From Chryseobacterium sp. ERMR1:04 (GTDB lineage Bacteria; Bacteroidota; Bacteroidia; Flavobacteriales; Weeksellaceae): a stretch of DNA of 64,000 bases. Positions within the stretch are counted from its first letter, which is position 1. The number at the start of each line of letters is the position of its first letter. The position numbers and the translations under genes are program-made. Of the stretch, positions 9,660-18,350 are shown piece by piece. The stretch is taken from NCBI RefSeq assembly GCF_001297705.1, contig NZ_LIRF01000005.1, positions 434,001 to 498,000 on the forward strand. Direction: 5' to 3'. Under the pieces are notes generated by a model. That model was not told where the DNA came from, did no database searches, and saw nothing but the letters and a program-made list of their open reading frames with translations.

Positions 9660-10382
9660 TTATTTTAATAAAGTAAGAGCAAAATCATTTTGTCCCGGTG
9701 TTGCTCTGCTTTTAATTGAAGTGCAGGTTCCGTTATAACGCACTAGCATATAATACGTCCCGGCAGCTAAATACCCTACATTGGTAGAATAAATAAAACT
9801 ATTGATGGCACTGGGCGCAAAATGTGCTTCCTGTAAAGGGAACGCAGCGTTAGCTAAAGCAGTAGTACTTGTACTTAAATTATAAGCGATGAAATTTGAA
9901 CAGTTGGCAGGAGTAGAATCAGTAATCAATCTGGGGCTAATAAGATAGTACCCAGGTATTGTAACCACTGCTGAGGCTCCCAAATAGGTAAGTGTTGTTG
10001 CAACAGTTACAGAGCCTCCTGTATTGGAATTAATAATAACTGCAGGCGATGAGTTTTGCCAGGTGGCAACACCATTGGCATCTGATACTAAAATCTTACC
10101 GTTTCCTTGTGTCCCGTCTGTTATTTTAAGGGCGCCGGCAGTTGTACTTATGATGTCTACTTTGGTGCTAGGGGTGGTGGTACCAATACCTACGTTTCCT
10201 GCAGAAGTTACTGCGAAATCATTAGCTTGTTGCGCGGTTGTAGGAACTCCTGTTGCAGGATTATCCTTACCGCCGTCCACATGAAATGGTGCTTGTGGAT
10301 TACTTGTATTGATTCCTATTTGTGCAAATGCTGATGCGTTCCCTATTACCAAAAGTAATAAAGTTATTGTAGTTTTTTTCAT
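9660..10382 (-). CDS. Exported protein with I-G-I-N-T-S-N-P repeat, tandem paralogue 1
   Basis: This 240-residue exported protein is the first gene of a tandem pair. It has a signal peptide of about 20 residues (ending A-F-A-Q), the same mature start I-G-I-N-T-S-N-P-Q-A, a second G-I-G-T-T-T-P-S motif, and the C-terminal P-G-Y-Y-L-I-S-P-R-L ... A-G-T-Y-Y-M-L-V-R-Y domain. It aligns with its neighbour over the whole length with few gaps, so the pair arose by local duplication. Function is unknown; a surface or fibre role is a guess from the repeat type. Confidence 0.75.
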   Translation of the reverse strand: MKKTTITLLLLVIGNASAFAQIGINTSNPQAPFHVDGGKDNPATGVPTTAQQANDFAVTSAGNVGIGTTTPSTKVDIISTTAGALKITDGTQGNGKILVSDANGVATWQNSSPAVIINSNTGGSVTVATTLTYLGASAVVTIPGYYLISPRLITDSTPANCSNFIAYNLSTSTTALANAAFPLQEAHFAPSAINSFIYSTNVGYLAAGTYYMLVRYNGTCTSIKSRATPGQNDFALTLLK

Positions 10383-10733
10383 GTTTAGTTATCTCATTAG
10401 GTCAAAAGAATCATAATTATCAGTTAGAGGTATGCGTTGCATTGCAACTGATGATAATTATTGGGATTTAGCTTTTATTTTGCTTGGGTAAATGTATTAA
10501 TATAATAATAAAAAAAGTAATCAATTTTTATTATTTATATATTAAAAATCATTAATAAAGATTAAATGATTAAAAATTTAAAATCATATTTTGAAAATGT
10601 ATTAAAAAAAATATTTATCAGTTAGATCGGTTTTAAAAGCTGTTTTAGGAATTCAGAGAACCAATATTAAAAACCCTTTTATAATTAGCCATTGGCAGAT
10701 ATTGGTTATCTTTGCGTACTTTTTAAATCCATT
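10383..10733. other. Intergenic region between divergent genes, with inverted repeat
   Basis: This AT-rich stretch separates the tandem surface genes from the PAS kinase. ATAATTATCAGTT (10413-10425) faces AACTGATGATAATTAT (10446-10461) with a 3-nt bulge. Inside lies a competing hairpin, GTTGC-ATT-GCAAC (10436-10448). The rest is low-complexity A/T. The structure lies 30-80 bp upstream of the minus-strand start at 10382. Confidence 0.5.
10707..10714 (+). promoter_or_regulatory. Promoter -7 box of the PAS kinase gene
   Basis: TATCTTTG matches the Bacteroidota -7 consensus TAnnTTTG exactly. It lies 20 bp before the ATG at 10734, so a start codon further upstream (TTG at 10692) would not be transcribed. 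No clear -33 TTG is seen at the usual distance. Confidence 0.55.
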
Positions 10734-12734
10734 ATGAACTCTCCAGATTATATTGCACCTGAGCAGTTATTGAGCATACTTTTCAAGTCACCCAATGCGA
10801 CAGCTGTATATACTGGCGAGGATATTACCATTGTTAGCGCCAATGAGGCCATGCTGGCATTCTGGGGGAAAGACAAAAGCGTTATCGGCAACAATTTCTT
10901 TGATGCCCTTCCTGAGCTTTCTGGGCAACCGTTTTTAGATATTTTAAAACAGGTATGGAATTCGGGGGAGACCTATATCGCAAAAGATTATCCTGCCATT
11001 CTTAAAGTGGATGGTATTCTTCAGAACTTTTACTTTGATTTCGAGTATAAAGCGATCCTTAATGAGCAGGGCAAAACATCTTACATTCTTCATACGGCAT
11101 CTGAAGTGTCAGAAAAGATGGAAGCAAGAAAGATGGTCAAAGAAAAATCGAAGGCAGAACAACAGCTGACCAAAGATTTAGTAGATCTGAATGAAGAATA
11201 TTTGGTCGCAAATGAAGAGCTTTTATTGATTAACGATAAGCTTGAAACCGTTAATAAAGAATTGGTTTATTTTAAAAATCAATTACAGGAAGTCAATAAT
11301 ACCTTACTTGAAAGTGAAAACCGTTTCCGGTCTCTGGTAGAATATTCACCCGTTGCAATGGCATCGCTAAAAGGAGAAAATTTTACGGTAGATGTTGTGA
11401 ATGAGGCAATCCTTCAAATTTGGGGAAAAGACCGTTCAGTGGTTGGTCTGCCTTTGCATAAAGCTCTTCCTGAAATAGAAACTCAACCATTTTTAGGTAT
11501 TCTTAAAGAGGTATACGAATCTGGTAAAAATTTCTACGGACAGGAATTGAAAGTAAAACTGTTGGTAGATGAAAAACTGACCGATCGTTATCTTAATTTT
11601 GTTTACAAACCAATCTCCGACTCAGAGGGAAAGACTACCGCAATTCTTGTGGTGGCTAGCGATGTGACCGATCAGGTAAACGCAAGAGAAACCGTTCTTG
11701 AGATGAATACCCGTTTGCAGATCGCATTGGATGCAAGCAGTCTGGGATCTACAGAGGTAGATCTTGCTACGGGTATTATGCAGAGTAATCCTCAGTTTAA
11801 GCGCAATTTCGGATTCTCAGACGATGAAGAGTTTGCGTATTCCGATTTGTTTGAAGCCATGCTTCCTGAACATCGAGAAAGGGTGAGAGGTTTGGTACAA
11901 GAAGCCATCAGGACAAATGGGATTTATAAAACAGAATATCCTGTAAAATGGAGAGACGGTTCCCTACATTGGATTCAGGCACACGGGCGCCCGAGATATG
12001 ACAAAAACGGAAAAGGTGACCGAATGGTGGGAATGACTGCTGATATTACAGATAAAAAACTTTTCGAACAACGAAAAGATGATTTCTTAAGCATTGCAAG
12101 TCATGAATTAAAGACGCCTATCACGTCCCTAAAAGCTTCACTTCAATTGTTGGATCGAATGAAGAATAAACCATTTTCAGAAACACATGTCAGACTTATT
12201 GAGCAATCCGGAAAGAGTGTAGAGAAAGTGGTCGTACTTATTGACGATTTACTGAATATGAGCAGAATGAGTGAAGATCAGTTGAGACTTGAAAAGACAA
12301 AATTCAACCTCTACGATATGCTTTCTATGACCTGCAACCATGTAAGAATGGAAGGTAAATATGACCTGATTATTGAAGGAGATAAAAATCTGGAATTGTA
12401 TGCAGATGAGCATAGAATTGATCAGGTGGTCATCAATTTCGTAAATAATGCGGTTAAATATGCACCGGAATCTAAGGAGATCCACATTATAATAGAACCA
12501 CAGGGAAATCAGGTAAAAGTTTCGGTAAAAGATTTTGGAAACGGAATTGATGCAAAGATTCTTCCTCATCTTTTTGACCGTTATTTTCGTGTAGACCATT
12601 CAGGGAAAGCCTATTCAGGACTAGGGTTGGGGCTGTATATCTGTTCAGAAATTATCCGGAAACATGAAGGAAAGATTGGTGCTGAAAGTACAATCGGGGA
12701 AGGAAGTACGTTCTGGTTTACCCTTCCTGTTTAA
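10734..12734 (+). CDS. Multi-PAS sensor histidine kinase
   Basis: This 666-residue kinase has no membrane segment and is probably cytoplasmic. In order it carries PAS 1 (about 10-130; A-V-Y-T-G-E-D-I-T-I-V-S-A-N-E-A-M), a coiled-coil linker (about 130-190), PAS 2 (about 195-310), a PAS/PAC fold (about 320-440; W-R-D-G-S-L-H-W-I-Q-A-H-G-R-P), HisKA (phospho-acceptor H457 in S-I-A-S-H-E-L-K-T-P) and HATPase_c (N-F-V-N-N-A-V-K-Y-A; D-F-G-N-G-I-D; S-G-L-G-L-G-L-Y-I). PAS 1 and PAS 2 resemble each other (W-G-K-D-[KR]-S-V-[IV]-G, A-L-P-E), so one was duplicated. No response regulator is adjacent, so this is an orphan kinase. The start at 10734 is chosen from the promoter position. Confidence 0.9.
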   Translation: MNSPDYIAPEQLLSILFKSPNATAVYTGEDITIVSANEAMLAFWGKDKSVIGNNFFDALPELSGQPFLDILKQVWNSGETYIAKDYPAILKVDGILQNFYFDFEYKAILNEQGKTSYILHTASEVSEKMEARKMVKEKSKAEQQLTKDLVDLNEEYLVANEELLLINDKLETVNKELVYFKNQLQEVNNTLLESENRFRSLVEYSPVAMASLKGENFTVDVVNEAILQIWGKDRSVVGLPLHKALPEIETQPFLGILKEVYESGKNFYGQELKVKLLVDEKLTDRYLNFVYKPISDSEGKTTAILVVASDVTDQVNARETVLEMNTRLQIALDASSLGSTEVDLATGIMQSNPQFKRNFGFSDDEEFAYSDLFEAMLPEHRERVRGLVQEAIRTNGIYKTEYPVKWRDGSLHWIQAHGRPRYDKNGKGDRMVGMTADITDKKLFEQRKDDFLSIASHELKTPITSLKASLQLLDRMKNKPFSETHVRLIEQSGKSVEKVVVLIDDLLNMSRMSEDQLRLEKTKFNLYDMLSMTCNHVRMEGKYDLIIEGDKNLELYADEHRIDQVVINFVNNAVKYAPESKEIHIIIEPQGNQVKVSVKDFGNGIDAKILPHLFDRYFRVDHSGKAYSGLGLGLYICSEIIRKHEGKIGAESTIGEGSTFWFTLPV

Positions 12735-13181
12735 TTTTCAAGACTAATTTCTATTAGTTAATCATCCTATTAATTTGATAATTGTTCTTCGAAGTCTTCT
12801 GATTTCGAAGCTTACTTCTTTTGTTTCTATTGAATTCAATAATAACACTCAACTGTTTATCGATTATAACGTAGTGTTTAAAGGTGTTTCTTTTTAATAA
12901 AGAATAAATTTACGTTGATTTGTAATTAAACAATAATATTACAATTGAAAAAGTTAATTTAACGGAAAATTTTCAAAAAAAATAAAATCACGAGAAATCA
13001 ATTATTTCCAACTGTTATAGTATCATAGGTGGTGTTTTTGGATTTTTAATTTCCTGCCATTTAACAAAAACAAAAATTTGAGATGAAATAATTGTTTTTA
13101 AATGTAACTAAATCGATACTCCGGTTGTCATACAGGTAACCAAAAATACGTTTTAAAAGTACGTACCATAATAGAAACTAA
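12735..13181. other. 447-bp intergenic region, AT-rich
   Basis: No gene is visible. There is a small palindromic CTTCGAAG at 12787-12794 with a partial second copy near 12804-12810, and an inverted repeat TTGTAAT/ATTACAA (12920-12926, 12938-12944). The rest is low-complexity A/T. The promoter of the serine hydrolase gene must lie here, but I cannot place it with confidence. Confidence 0.4.
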
Positions 13182-14231
13182 ATGAAAAAGTATACAGTCT
13201 GCATTGTAATGATCATCGCTTTGGCCTCTCAAAGTCTGAGTGCACAGATCAAAACGGTTAAAGGAAAAGAGATATCTGCCCAAGAAATTGATACATTCAT
13301 CAAAAACCAGATGGATTCGCTTCAAATTCCGGCTTTATCTATTGCTATTATAAAAGATAATAAGATCGTCTATTCTAAAGCGGCAGGAACTAAAAATACG
13401 CAACAGGAACCTGTTGAAAACAATACGATTTTCGAGGCTGCATCCATGACAAAACCTATGTTTGCCTATACAGTTCTACAACTTGTTAAGAAAAATGTTC
13501 TTAGTTTAGATACGCCATTGTATACCTATTATCCTTATCCAGATATTGCTTATGATGATCGGTATAAGCTGATAACGGCGAGAATGGTGCTAGACCACAC
13601 CACAGGATTTCCCAATTGGCGAGAAAACAATAAGCTGGCGATTCATTTTACGCCGGGGACTAAATTCGATTATTCAGGCGAGGGATATGAATATCTTGCC
13701 CTTGTCATAGAGCATATAACGGGGAAGAAAATTGATGCCCTTATGCAGCAATATACCTTTAAGCCCTTGTCTATTAAAAATTCTTACCTTACGTATAATG
13801 AGTATGTGGGTCAACATTTAGCAGACGGAATAAAAGGCGAGCACGACAGAGGTAAAAATGATCCGTATTTGCAGCCGCATGTTCCTTACAGTTTATATAC
13901 AGAGCCTACGGAATACGCTAAGTTTGTGATTGAACTGATCAAAGAAAGCCATAAGCCCAACAGCATATTTCAGTCTATGGCGACTTCACAGATAGAAATT
14001 CATGAAGAAGATATGGATCCGAAAGTAAAAATGAATATGGGGTTAGGTATTTTTATTGAAAAGACTCCTTACGGGTTAAAATATTTTCATGGGGGAAGTA
14101 ATGGAAACTGTTACAACTCCCTTTTTCAGTTTTATAAAGATTCAAAAGTAGGATTTGTTTATTTTATGGCCGGTTGCAGACAGGGTGATTTCGCTAAAAA
14201 AATAGATCAATTTATGCTTAATGGAAAATAA
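13182..14231 (+). CDS. Exported serine hydrolase, beta-lactamase/class C-like family
   Basis: This 349-residue protein has a signal peptide (about 1-21, ending L-S-A-Q) and the serine beta-lactamase/D-alanyl-D-alanine carboxypeptidase fold. The catalytic S88-x-x-K91 lies in A-A-S-M-T-K-P. Y164-S-G takes the place of Y-x-N, and H303-G-G is the third motif (H-x-G). The family includes esterases, DD-peptidases and peptide hydrolases as well as class C beta-lactamases, so beta-lactam resistance should not be assumed. No regulator (ampR-like) is adjacent. It is followed by an extragenic repeat rather than a clear terminator. Confidence 0.88.
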   Translation: MKKYTVCIVMIIALASQSLSAQIKTVKGKEISAQEIDTFIKNQMDSLQIPALSIAIIKDNKIVYSKAAGTKNTQQEPVENNTIFEAASMTKPMFAYTVLQLVKKNVLSLDTPLYTYYPYPDIAYDDRYKLITARMVLDHTTGFPNWRENNKLAIHFTPGTKFDYSGEGYEYLALVIEHITGKKIDALMQQYTFKPLSIKNSYLTYNEYVGQHLADGIKGEHDRGKNDPYLQPHVPYSLYTEPTEYAKFVIELIKESHKPNSIFQSMATSQIEIHEEDMDPKVKMNMGLGIFIEKTPYGLKYFHGGSNGNCYNSLFQFYKDSKVGFVYFMAGCRQGDFAKKIDQFMLNGK

Positions 14232-14252
14232 TTAATTAAACTAATAAAAAGA

Positions 14253-14448
14253 TTAAACCGCAAAAGATACAAAAGCTATTATTGAATCATTTAAAGTTTA
14301 GCTCTTTTGAAAGCTTTGTTTTCAAAAGAATAATATTTCGACTCCGCTCAATATGCAAAGATTTCTTTAAGCTTATGGGTTCTTATTTGTATTTCGTGAT
14401 TAACTTAAATAAATAATATATCAATCTTTTGTCTCTTTTGTGGTTAAA
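14253..14448 (+). repeat. Extragenic repeat family A, copy 1
   Basis: This is one of three related elements of about 180-200 bp. Its ends are inverted repeats: TTAAACCGCAAAAGATACAA on the left and CTCTTTTGTGGTTAA on the right (14433-14447). Inside it shares with the other copies a T-T-C-T-T-A-T-T-T segment (about 14378) and a ATTAACTTAAAT segment (about 14399). Copies are at 16454-16633 and 22688-22887, all in the same orientation on the plus strand. The element fills most of the 361-bp gap before the next gene. Confidence 0.7.
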
Positions 14449-14592
14449 TTTTTAGTCTAAAAAAATACTTCATATCAATGATTTTAAACATATTTTAAAG
14501 AAAACTATATCCTATTTAGTGCATAATTAATCATAAACTGATACTTTTACAGTGAATTAGTTGATGGGAATTTAGAGGAACGAATTATTTTA

Positions 14593-16413
14593 ATGAATAT
14601 AAAAATGATCAAAAAGCCTTTACACAATTTCCATATTCCTGTAATGGGATTAGCGTATACGATAGATAGTCCTATCCGTGTCGCACAATACGGAATTTCT
14701 TCCGTTGTTTCTATAATTGATGATGAGATTATAGAGAAAATGAAAAACTTTTATAATGAGAAATTCAATTTGAATTATCTAAGTATTTCAACAAAAATAG
14801 ACGACTACCGTGCCAAAAGAATTACTGCTTATCTGGACATGGTGGATGATATCGTCAATGAAAAGTTTGATGCATTCAAAGAAGAGATTACGAAGAATAC
14901 CACCGCTTTGAAAAACTTTGCGGATATGCTTCCCAATACCTCAGAGCTGAAAAACGGGTTGCAAAATCTGCTGAATCAAAAGGAAAGTTTTACGACTTCC
15001 ATTAAGCATTTTATTGAGAAAAATCTTACTCCGGGGAGTATAGATGTCAATATCATGACGAAAGTGGATAAGGATAACTTCAAAAAAAATGAGCAATTGC
15101 CTGTTATCTACAATGATGCTCATGCTTCTTTGCGTGGTTTTGCCAACAGTAAACTATCTTCCTCGGTTGTCCTTTCCGCTGGAATGAATCCCCGTTTGTA
15201 CAGTTATATCGAAGAGTTTAATGATTTTTTTCCTGATGAAAATGGTTTTCTGAAAAAGAAAATTATTCTGAAAGTCAGTGATTTCCGCTCTGCAATGATT
15301 CAGGGGAATTTTTTGGCTAAAAAAGGACTTTGGGTTTCTGAATACAGGATAGAATCTGGTCTGAATTGTGGCGGTCACGCTTTTGCCACCGAAGGTTTAT
15401 TGCTGGGCCCTATCATGGAAGAATTTAAACAGAAGAAAAATGAACTGATTGATTCTGCACATGCTTTAATGCTTAATGCCTTACAACAAAAAGGGAAAAT
15501 AAGTGTTTCTGAACCCTTGGAAATGAAAATTACCGTTCAGGGTGGAGTAGGAACCTCAGAAGAACATGATTTTCTTTTGAAAACCTATAACGTAAATAGT
15601 GTAGGTTGGGGCTCACCATTTTTACTGGTTCCGGAAGCGACTTCAGTAGATGATGAAACGAGAAATCTACTTTTACATTCTAAAGAAAATGATTTCTATT
15701 TAAGTAATCTTTCGCCTTTGGGCGTGCCTTTTAACACCGTCAGAGGAACTTCCAACGAAATTTTTAGACAAAACAAAAATAGCAAAGACCGATACGGAAG
15801 TTCGTGTCCTAAAAAATTATTGGCGTTGAGTAAAGAATTTTCTGCTGAAGGAATTTGTACCGCTTCAAAAAAATATCAGGATATTAAACTTAAAAATTTA
15901 GAAGCAGAGAAACCAGAGATTACGCCGGAACAATTCCAAAAAAGAAAAGAAATCATCACAGAGAAAGCGTGTTTATGTGTGGGATTGGTGAATGCTGCTT
16001 ACATGGAACAAAAGTTGGAAATAAAAGGAGAAAAACAAGGCGTTGTGATTTGTCCGGGACCGAATTTAGCGTTTTTCGATAAAGAAGTTTCTCTTTCGCA
16101 GATGGTACAGCATATTTATGGAAATGCCAATGTTCTTCCCAATAATGATCGTCCAAATATGTTCATCAATGAGTTAAAAATGTATGTGGATCACCTGAAA
16201 AAAGAAATTGCTGATTTCTCGGGAACGCTCACCAAATCACAGGATAAGAAATGGAAAACCTTTAAAGAAAATCTTTTCGAAGGGATTTCGTATTATGAAA
16301 ATCTGTTGGCTCAATCAAATTTCTTTCAATCAGAATTACATACAATTAATAATCAGCTTCAACACTATAAAATAATGCTTTCAGGGATTGAACTTCCAAT
16401 ATTTGAAAAATAA
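14593..16413 (+). CDS. Conserved protein of unknown function (606 aa), possible nitronate-monooxygenase-like fold
   Basis: This 606-residue protein is soluble, with no signal peptide or membrane helix. The N-terminal third (about 55-170) is helical and probably coiled. The middle has glycine-rich motifs, S-G-L-N-C-G-G-H-A-F-A-T-E-G (about residues 255-268) and Q-G-G-V-G-T-S-E-E-H-D-F (about 316-327), followed by V-G-W-G-S-P-F-L-L-V-P-E-A-T. These recall the phosphate-binding loops of FMN-dependent TIM barrels of the nitronate monooxygenase group. That link is an inference from motif style. The C-terminal part carries several cysteines, including C-L-C, and a helical end. It is flanked on both sides by copies of repeat family A. 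An alternative start is the ATG at 14605. I do not recognise a defined function. Confidence 0.75.
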   Translation: MNIKMIKKPLHNFHIPVMGLAYTIDSPIRVAQYGISSVVSIIDDEIIEKMKNFYNEKFNLNYLSISTKIDDYRAKRITAYLDMVDDIVNEKFDAFKEEITKNTTALKNFADMLPNTSELKNGLQNLLNQKESFTTSIKHFIEKNLTPGSIDVNIMTKVDKDNFKKNEQLPVIYNDAHASLRGFANSKLSSSVVLSAGMNPRLYSYIEEFNDFFPDENGFLKKKIILKVSDFRSAMIQGNFLAKKGLWVSEYRIESGLNCGGHAFATEGLLLGPIMEEFKQKKNELIDSAHALMLNALQQKGKISVSEPLEMKITVQGGVGTSEEHDFLLKTYNVNSVGWGSPFLLVPEATSVDDETRNLLLHSKENDFYLSNLSPLGVPFNTVRGTSNEIFRQNKNSKDRYGSSCPKKLLALSKEFSAEGICTASKKYQDIKLKNLEAEKPEITPEQFQKRKEIITEKACLCVGLVNAAYMEQKLEIKGEKQGVVICPGPNLAFFDKEVSLSQMVQHIYGNANVLPNNDRPNMFINELKMYVDHLKKEIADFSGTLTKSQDKKWKTFKENLFEGISYYENLLAQSNFFQSELHTINNQLQHYKIMLSGIELPIFEK

Positions 16414-16453
16414 TATAAGATCTTATACTTTAAGTCTGTTTAAACTTTTTGTT

Positions 16454-16633
16454 TTAACCACAAAAGAGACAAAAGTCATGATTGAGCCATTTAAAATTTA
16501 GCAATTTTGAAAGCAAAAGCCCTCAAAAGAATAAAAATCCAAGATTTTTTAAAAACTTATATGTTCTTATTTTCTGTTAATTATTAACTTAAATAAAATA
16601 ATATGTTTAATCTTTTGCTTCTTTTGTGGTTAA
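16454..16633 (+). repeat. Extragenic repeat family A, copy 2
   Basis: The left end TTAACCACAAAAGAGACAAA and the right end CTTCTTTTGTGGTTAA are near-perfect inverted repeats. Interior segments AAAAACTTATATGTTCTTAT and AATTATTAACTTAAAT match copies 1 and 3. It lies between two plus-strand genes. Confidence 0.7.
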
Positions 16634-16665
16634 TAAAAAGTTTAGACAAGTTTTTATCAAAAAGC

Positions 16666-16697
16666 AAAACCTTCAAATTTTAATTTGAAGGTTTTTG
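16666..16697 (+). terminator. Rho-independent terminator or leader hairpin
   Basis: AAAACCTTCAAATT (16666-16679) pairs with AATTTGAAGGTTTT (16682-16695), followed by TTG. It lies after the 606-residue gene and repeat copy 2, and about 34 bp before the nuclease start, so it probably ends upstream transcription. Confidence 0.65.
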
Positions 16698-16730
16698 AAT
16701 TTCCCATTTAAAGTTCTTATCATTGCACCC

Positions 16731-17249
16731 ATGAAAAAGATGATGTGTGTTGTTGTGTTATTTTTCACGTCTATGTGCGTGTTTTCTCAAATTAAGGCAA
16801 GAATTATTGGCATAAAAGACGGAGATACTGTTGTTGCTTTGTTGGCAGATAAAACTCAGGAAACGTTACGTTTGGCAGAGGTAGATTGTCCCGAAAAGAA
16901 GCAGCCTTTTGGTAACAATGCGAAACAATTTACAAGTTCAAAAGTCTTTGGTAAGGAGGTTATATTTTACAGAGTGACTAAAGACCGATATCGAAGAACA
17001 ATCGCCAAAATATTTTATGATAATAATAAATATCTTTCTGCGGAAATTATTAAATCCGGTTATGGATGGTGGTATTTTAAAGCGTCTAAAGATCTTCAGT
17101 TACAGGAATATGAAATGCTGGCCAGGAAAAAGAAACGTGGCTTATGGGCAGATAAAAACGCTATGTCTCCGTGGGATTTCAGGAAAATGAAAAAAGAGCA
17201 ATCAAAAGCTGCTAAATTAAAAGGAGAAAACTTTTATCTATCAAATTAA
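16731..17249 (+). CDS. Secreted staphylococcal-nuclease-like thermonuclease
   Basis: This 172-residue exported nuclease hydrolyses DNA or RNA in a calcium-dependent way in characterised members. A signal peptide covers about 1-20 (M-K-K-M-M-C-V-V-V-L-F-F ... V-F-S-Q), which fixes the start at 16731 rather than the longer frame at 16695. The SNase core is intact. Metal ligands are in I-K-D30-G-D32-T-V and D52, and the catalytic residues are R47 and E55 (R-L-A-E-V-D-C-P-E) and R89 (D-R-Y-R-R-T-I-A). The C-terminal W-A-D-K-N-A-M-S-P-W-D-F-R helix is typical. It is a single gene with a terminator at 17254. Confidence 0.92.
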   Translation: MKKMMCVVVLFFTSMCVFSQIKARIIGIKDGDTVVALLADKTQETLRLAEVDCPEKKQPFGNNAKQFTSSKVFGKEVIFYRVTKDRYRRTIAKIFYDNNKYLSAEIIKSGYGWWYFKASKDLQLQEYEMLARKKKRGLWADKNAMSPWDFRKMKKEQSKAAKLKGENFYLSN

Positions 17250-17253
17250 AAAT

Positions 17254-17285
17254 AAAACCTCCGAATTTATTTCGGAGGTTTTGGT
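17254..17285. terminator. Bidirectional terminator
   Basis: AAAACCTCCGAA (17254-17265) pairs with TTCGGAGGTTTT (17271-17282) in a 12-bp stem with a 5-nt loop, flanked by A and T runs. It separates the converging nuclease gene and minus-strand cluster. Confidence 0.8.
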
Positions 17286-17294
17286 ATTTAAAAA

Positions 17295-18332
17295 TTAACT
17301 TTCTGTAAGTCCTTGTGTCACATCTAGACCTTCCTTGACATCTAAACTTTGAAACTTTTGTTGTAGTTGCATGGTTTCAGGGACTTTTACCATAGAATTG
17401 ACCGTAACGTGAGGCCAGTTAATAGGTTGTGCAGATCCTGTAGCCGGGAAAACCAGATTGATCGTTTGTGAATATTGCAATATCTGACTTGGATTTCCTT
17501 CGCTGTCTACAATATCCTCAATCCAGAAAGTAGCATCCATTTTTGTGGCGTTTACATTGGTCTGGATGAATGGAATATTTAAGATTCCTCCGTTAGCATC
17601 CGGCGTGTCGGTAGACATTTTAATAACAGTCATATTACTTACGCCGCCTGTTCCTACTAAACCTTGCAATGTAGATTCAAGGAAAGCATTGGGGTTGACC
17701 TGATTAAATGGTGCAAACTGCGGTTTTCCGGTAATCTGATCCGAATATCCCAGCTGAACAATTCTTTCACCATTCAATAAAGTAGGAATTGAAGAAGCCG
17801 GACTAAAAAAATCTGTTCCCGGAGTACCCTTTTCAGATGAGCTTCCAAGGGCCAATAATGAATTTCCGTGAGGAATGGTAGACATTCGTGCAATGGTATA
17901 TCCTCCGTTGGGCTGACCTAAATTTAAAAACAATCCGGTCTCCACATGAATCGTAGATCCTGCAGGAAAACCACGCTCGTTGCAAAAACTACTGTCACAA
18001 GCGCTTACAATTTGTTGCTCATACAAAAGGCCAAAGATCATTTGTTCTACTTGCTGTCCTTTGACAACAGGACCACGATTTCCGGCCTGTATCACAACCG
18101 GATTAAAGGTTAATGTTTCGGTGTAAGGAATGACTTCAAAAACAAATCCGTTATCCTGTCCCGGAACTGAAATAGTATTCCAACCCGCTGATATATCCGA
18201 TGCGGGAACGTCAACGTTTTTCCAGGTTCCTACAAGAGGTGCCAAAGCACCAAGATCCGAGGCAGAAACTCTTTCAAGAGGAAGGACTTGTGCGCCTAAT
18301 GTTAATCCTCTCATTTTGCTTTCTAAATTCAT
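17295..18332 (-). CDS. Protein of unknown function, beta-rich, paralogue of the 518-residue cluster protein
   Basis: This 345-residue protein is the last gene of the minus-strand oxidoreductase cluster, with no signal peptide. It has G-T-W at residues 35-37, a beta segment L-T-F-N, I-P-H-G at 153-156, G-G-I-L-N-I-P-F, F-W-I-E-D-I-V and I-N-W-P-H-V-T-V-N. The same ordered motifs occur in the 518-residue protein at 21079-22635 (G-T-W 70-72; I-P-H-G 275-278; G-G-I-L-N-V-P-F; L-W-I-E-T-V-I; S-W-P-H-I-Q-V-N). The G-T-W start and alternating strands suggest a lipocalin/FABP-like ligand-binding barrel, possibly haem-binding. This is an inference. Two cysteines (C112, C117) lie in an inserted loop. 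Confidence 0.7.
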   Translation of the reverse strand: MNLESKMRGLTLGAQVLPLERVSASDLGALAPLVGTWKNVDVPASDISAGWNTISVPGQDNGFVFEVIPYTETLTFNPVVIQAGNRGPVVKGQQVEQMIFGLLYEQQIVSACDSSFCNERGFPAGSTIHVETGLFLNLGQPNGGYTIARMSTIPHGNSLLALGSSSEKGTPGTDFFSPASSIPTLLNGERIVQLGYSDQITGKPQFAPFNQVNPNAFLESTLQGLVGTGGVSNMTVIKMSTDTPDANGGILNIPFIQTNVNATKMDATFWIEDIVDSEGNPSQILQYSQTINLVFPATGSAQPINWPHVTVNSMVKVPETMQLQQKFQSLDVKEGLDVTQGLTES

Positions 18333-18350
18333 GATTTTTAGTTTTTAGGG

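Noticed and set aside
13182..14231. Classing the serine hydrolase as a beta-lactamase resistance gene
   Set aside because: The motifs fit the broad serine beta-lactamase fold; Y-S-G in place of Y-x-N and the lack of a linked regulator do not support resistance.
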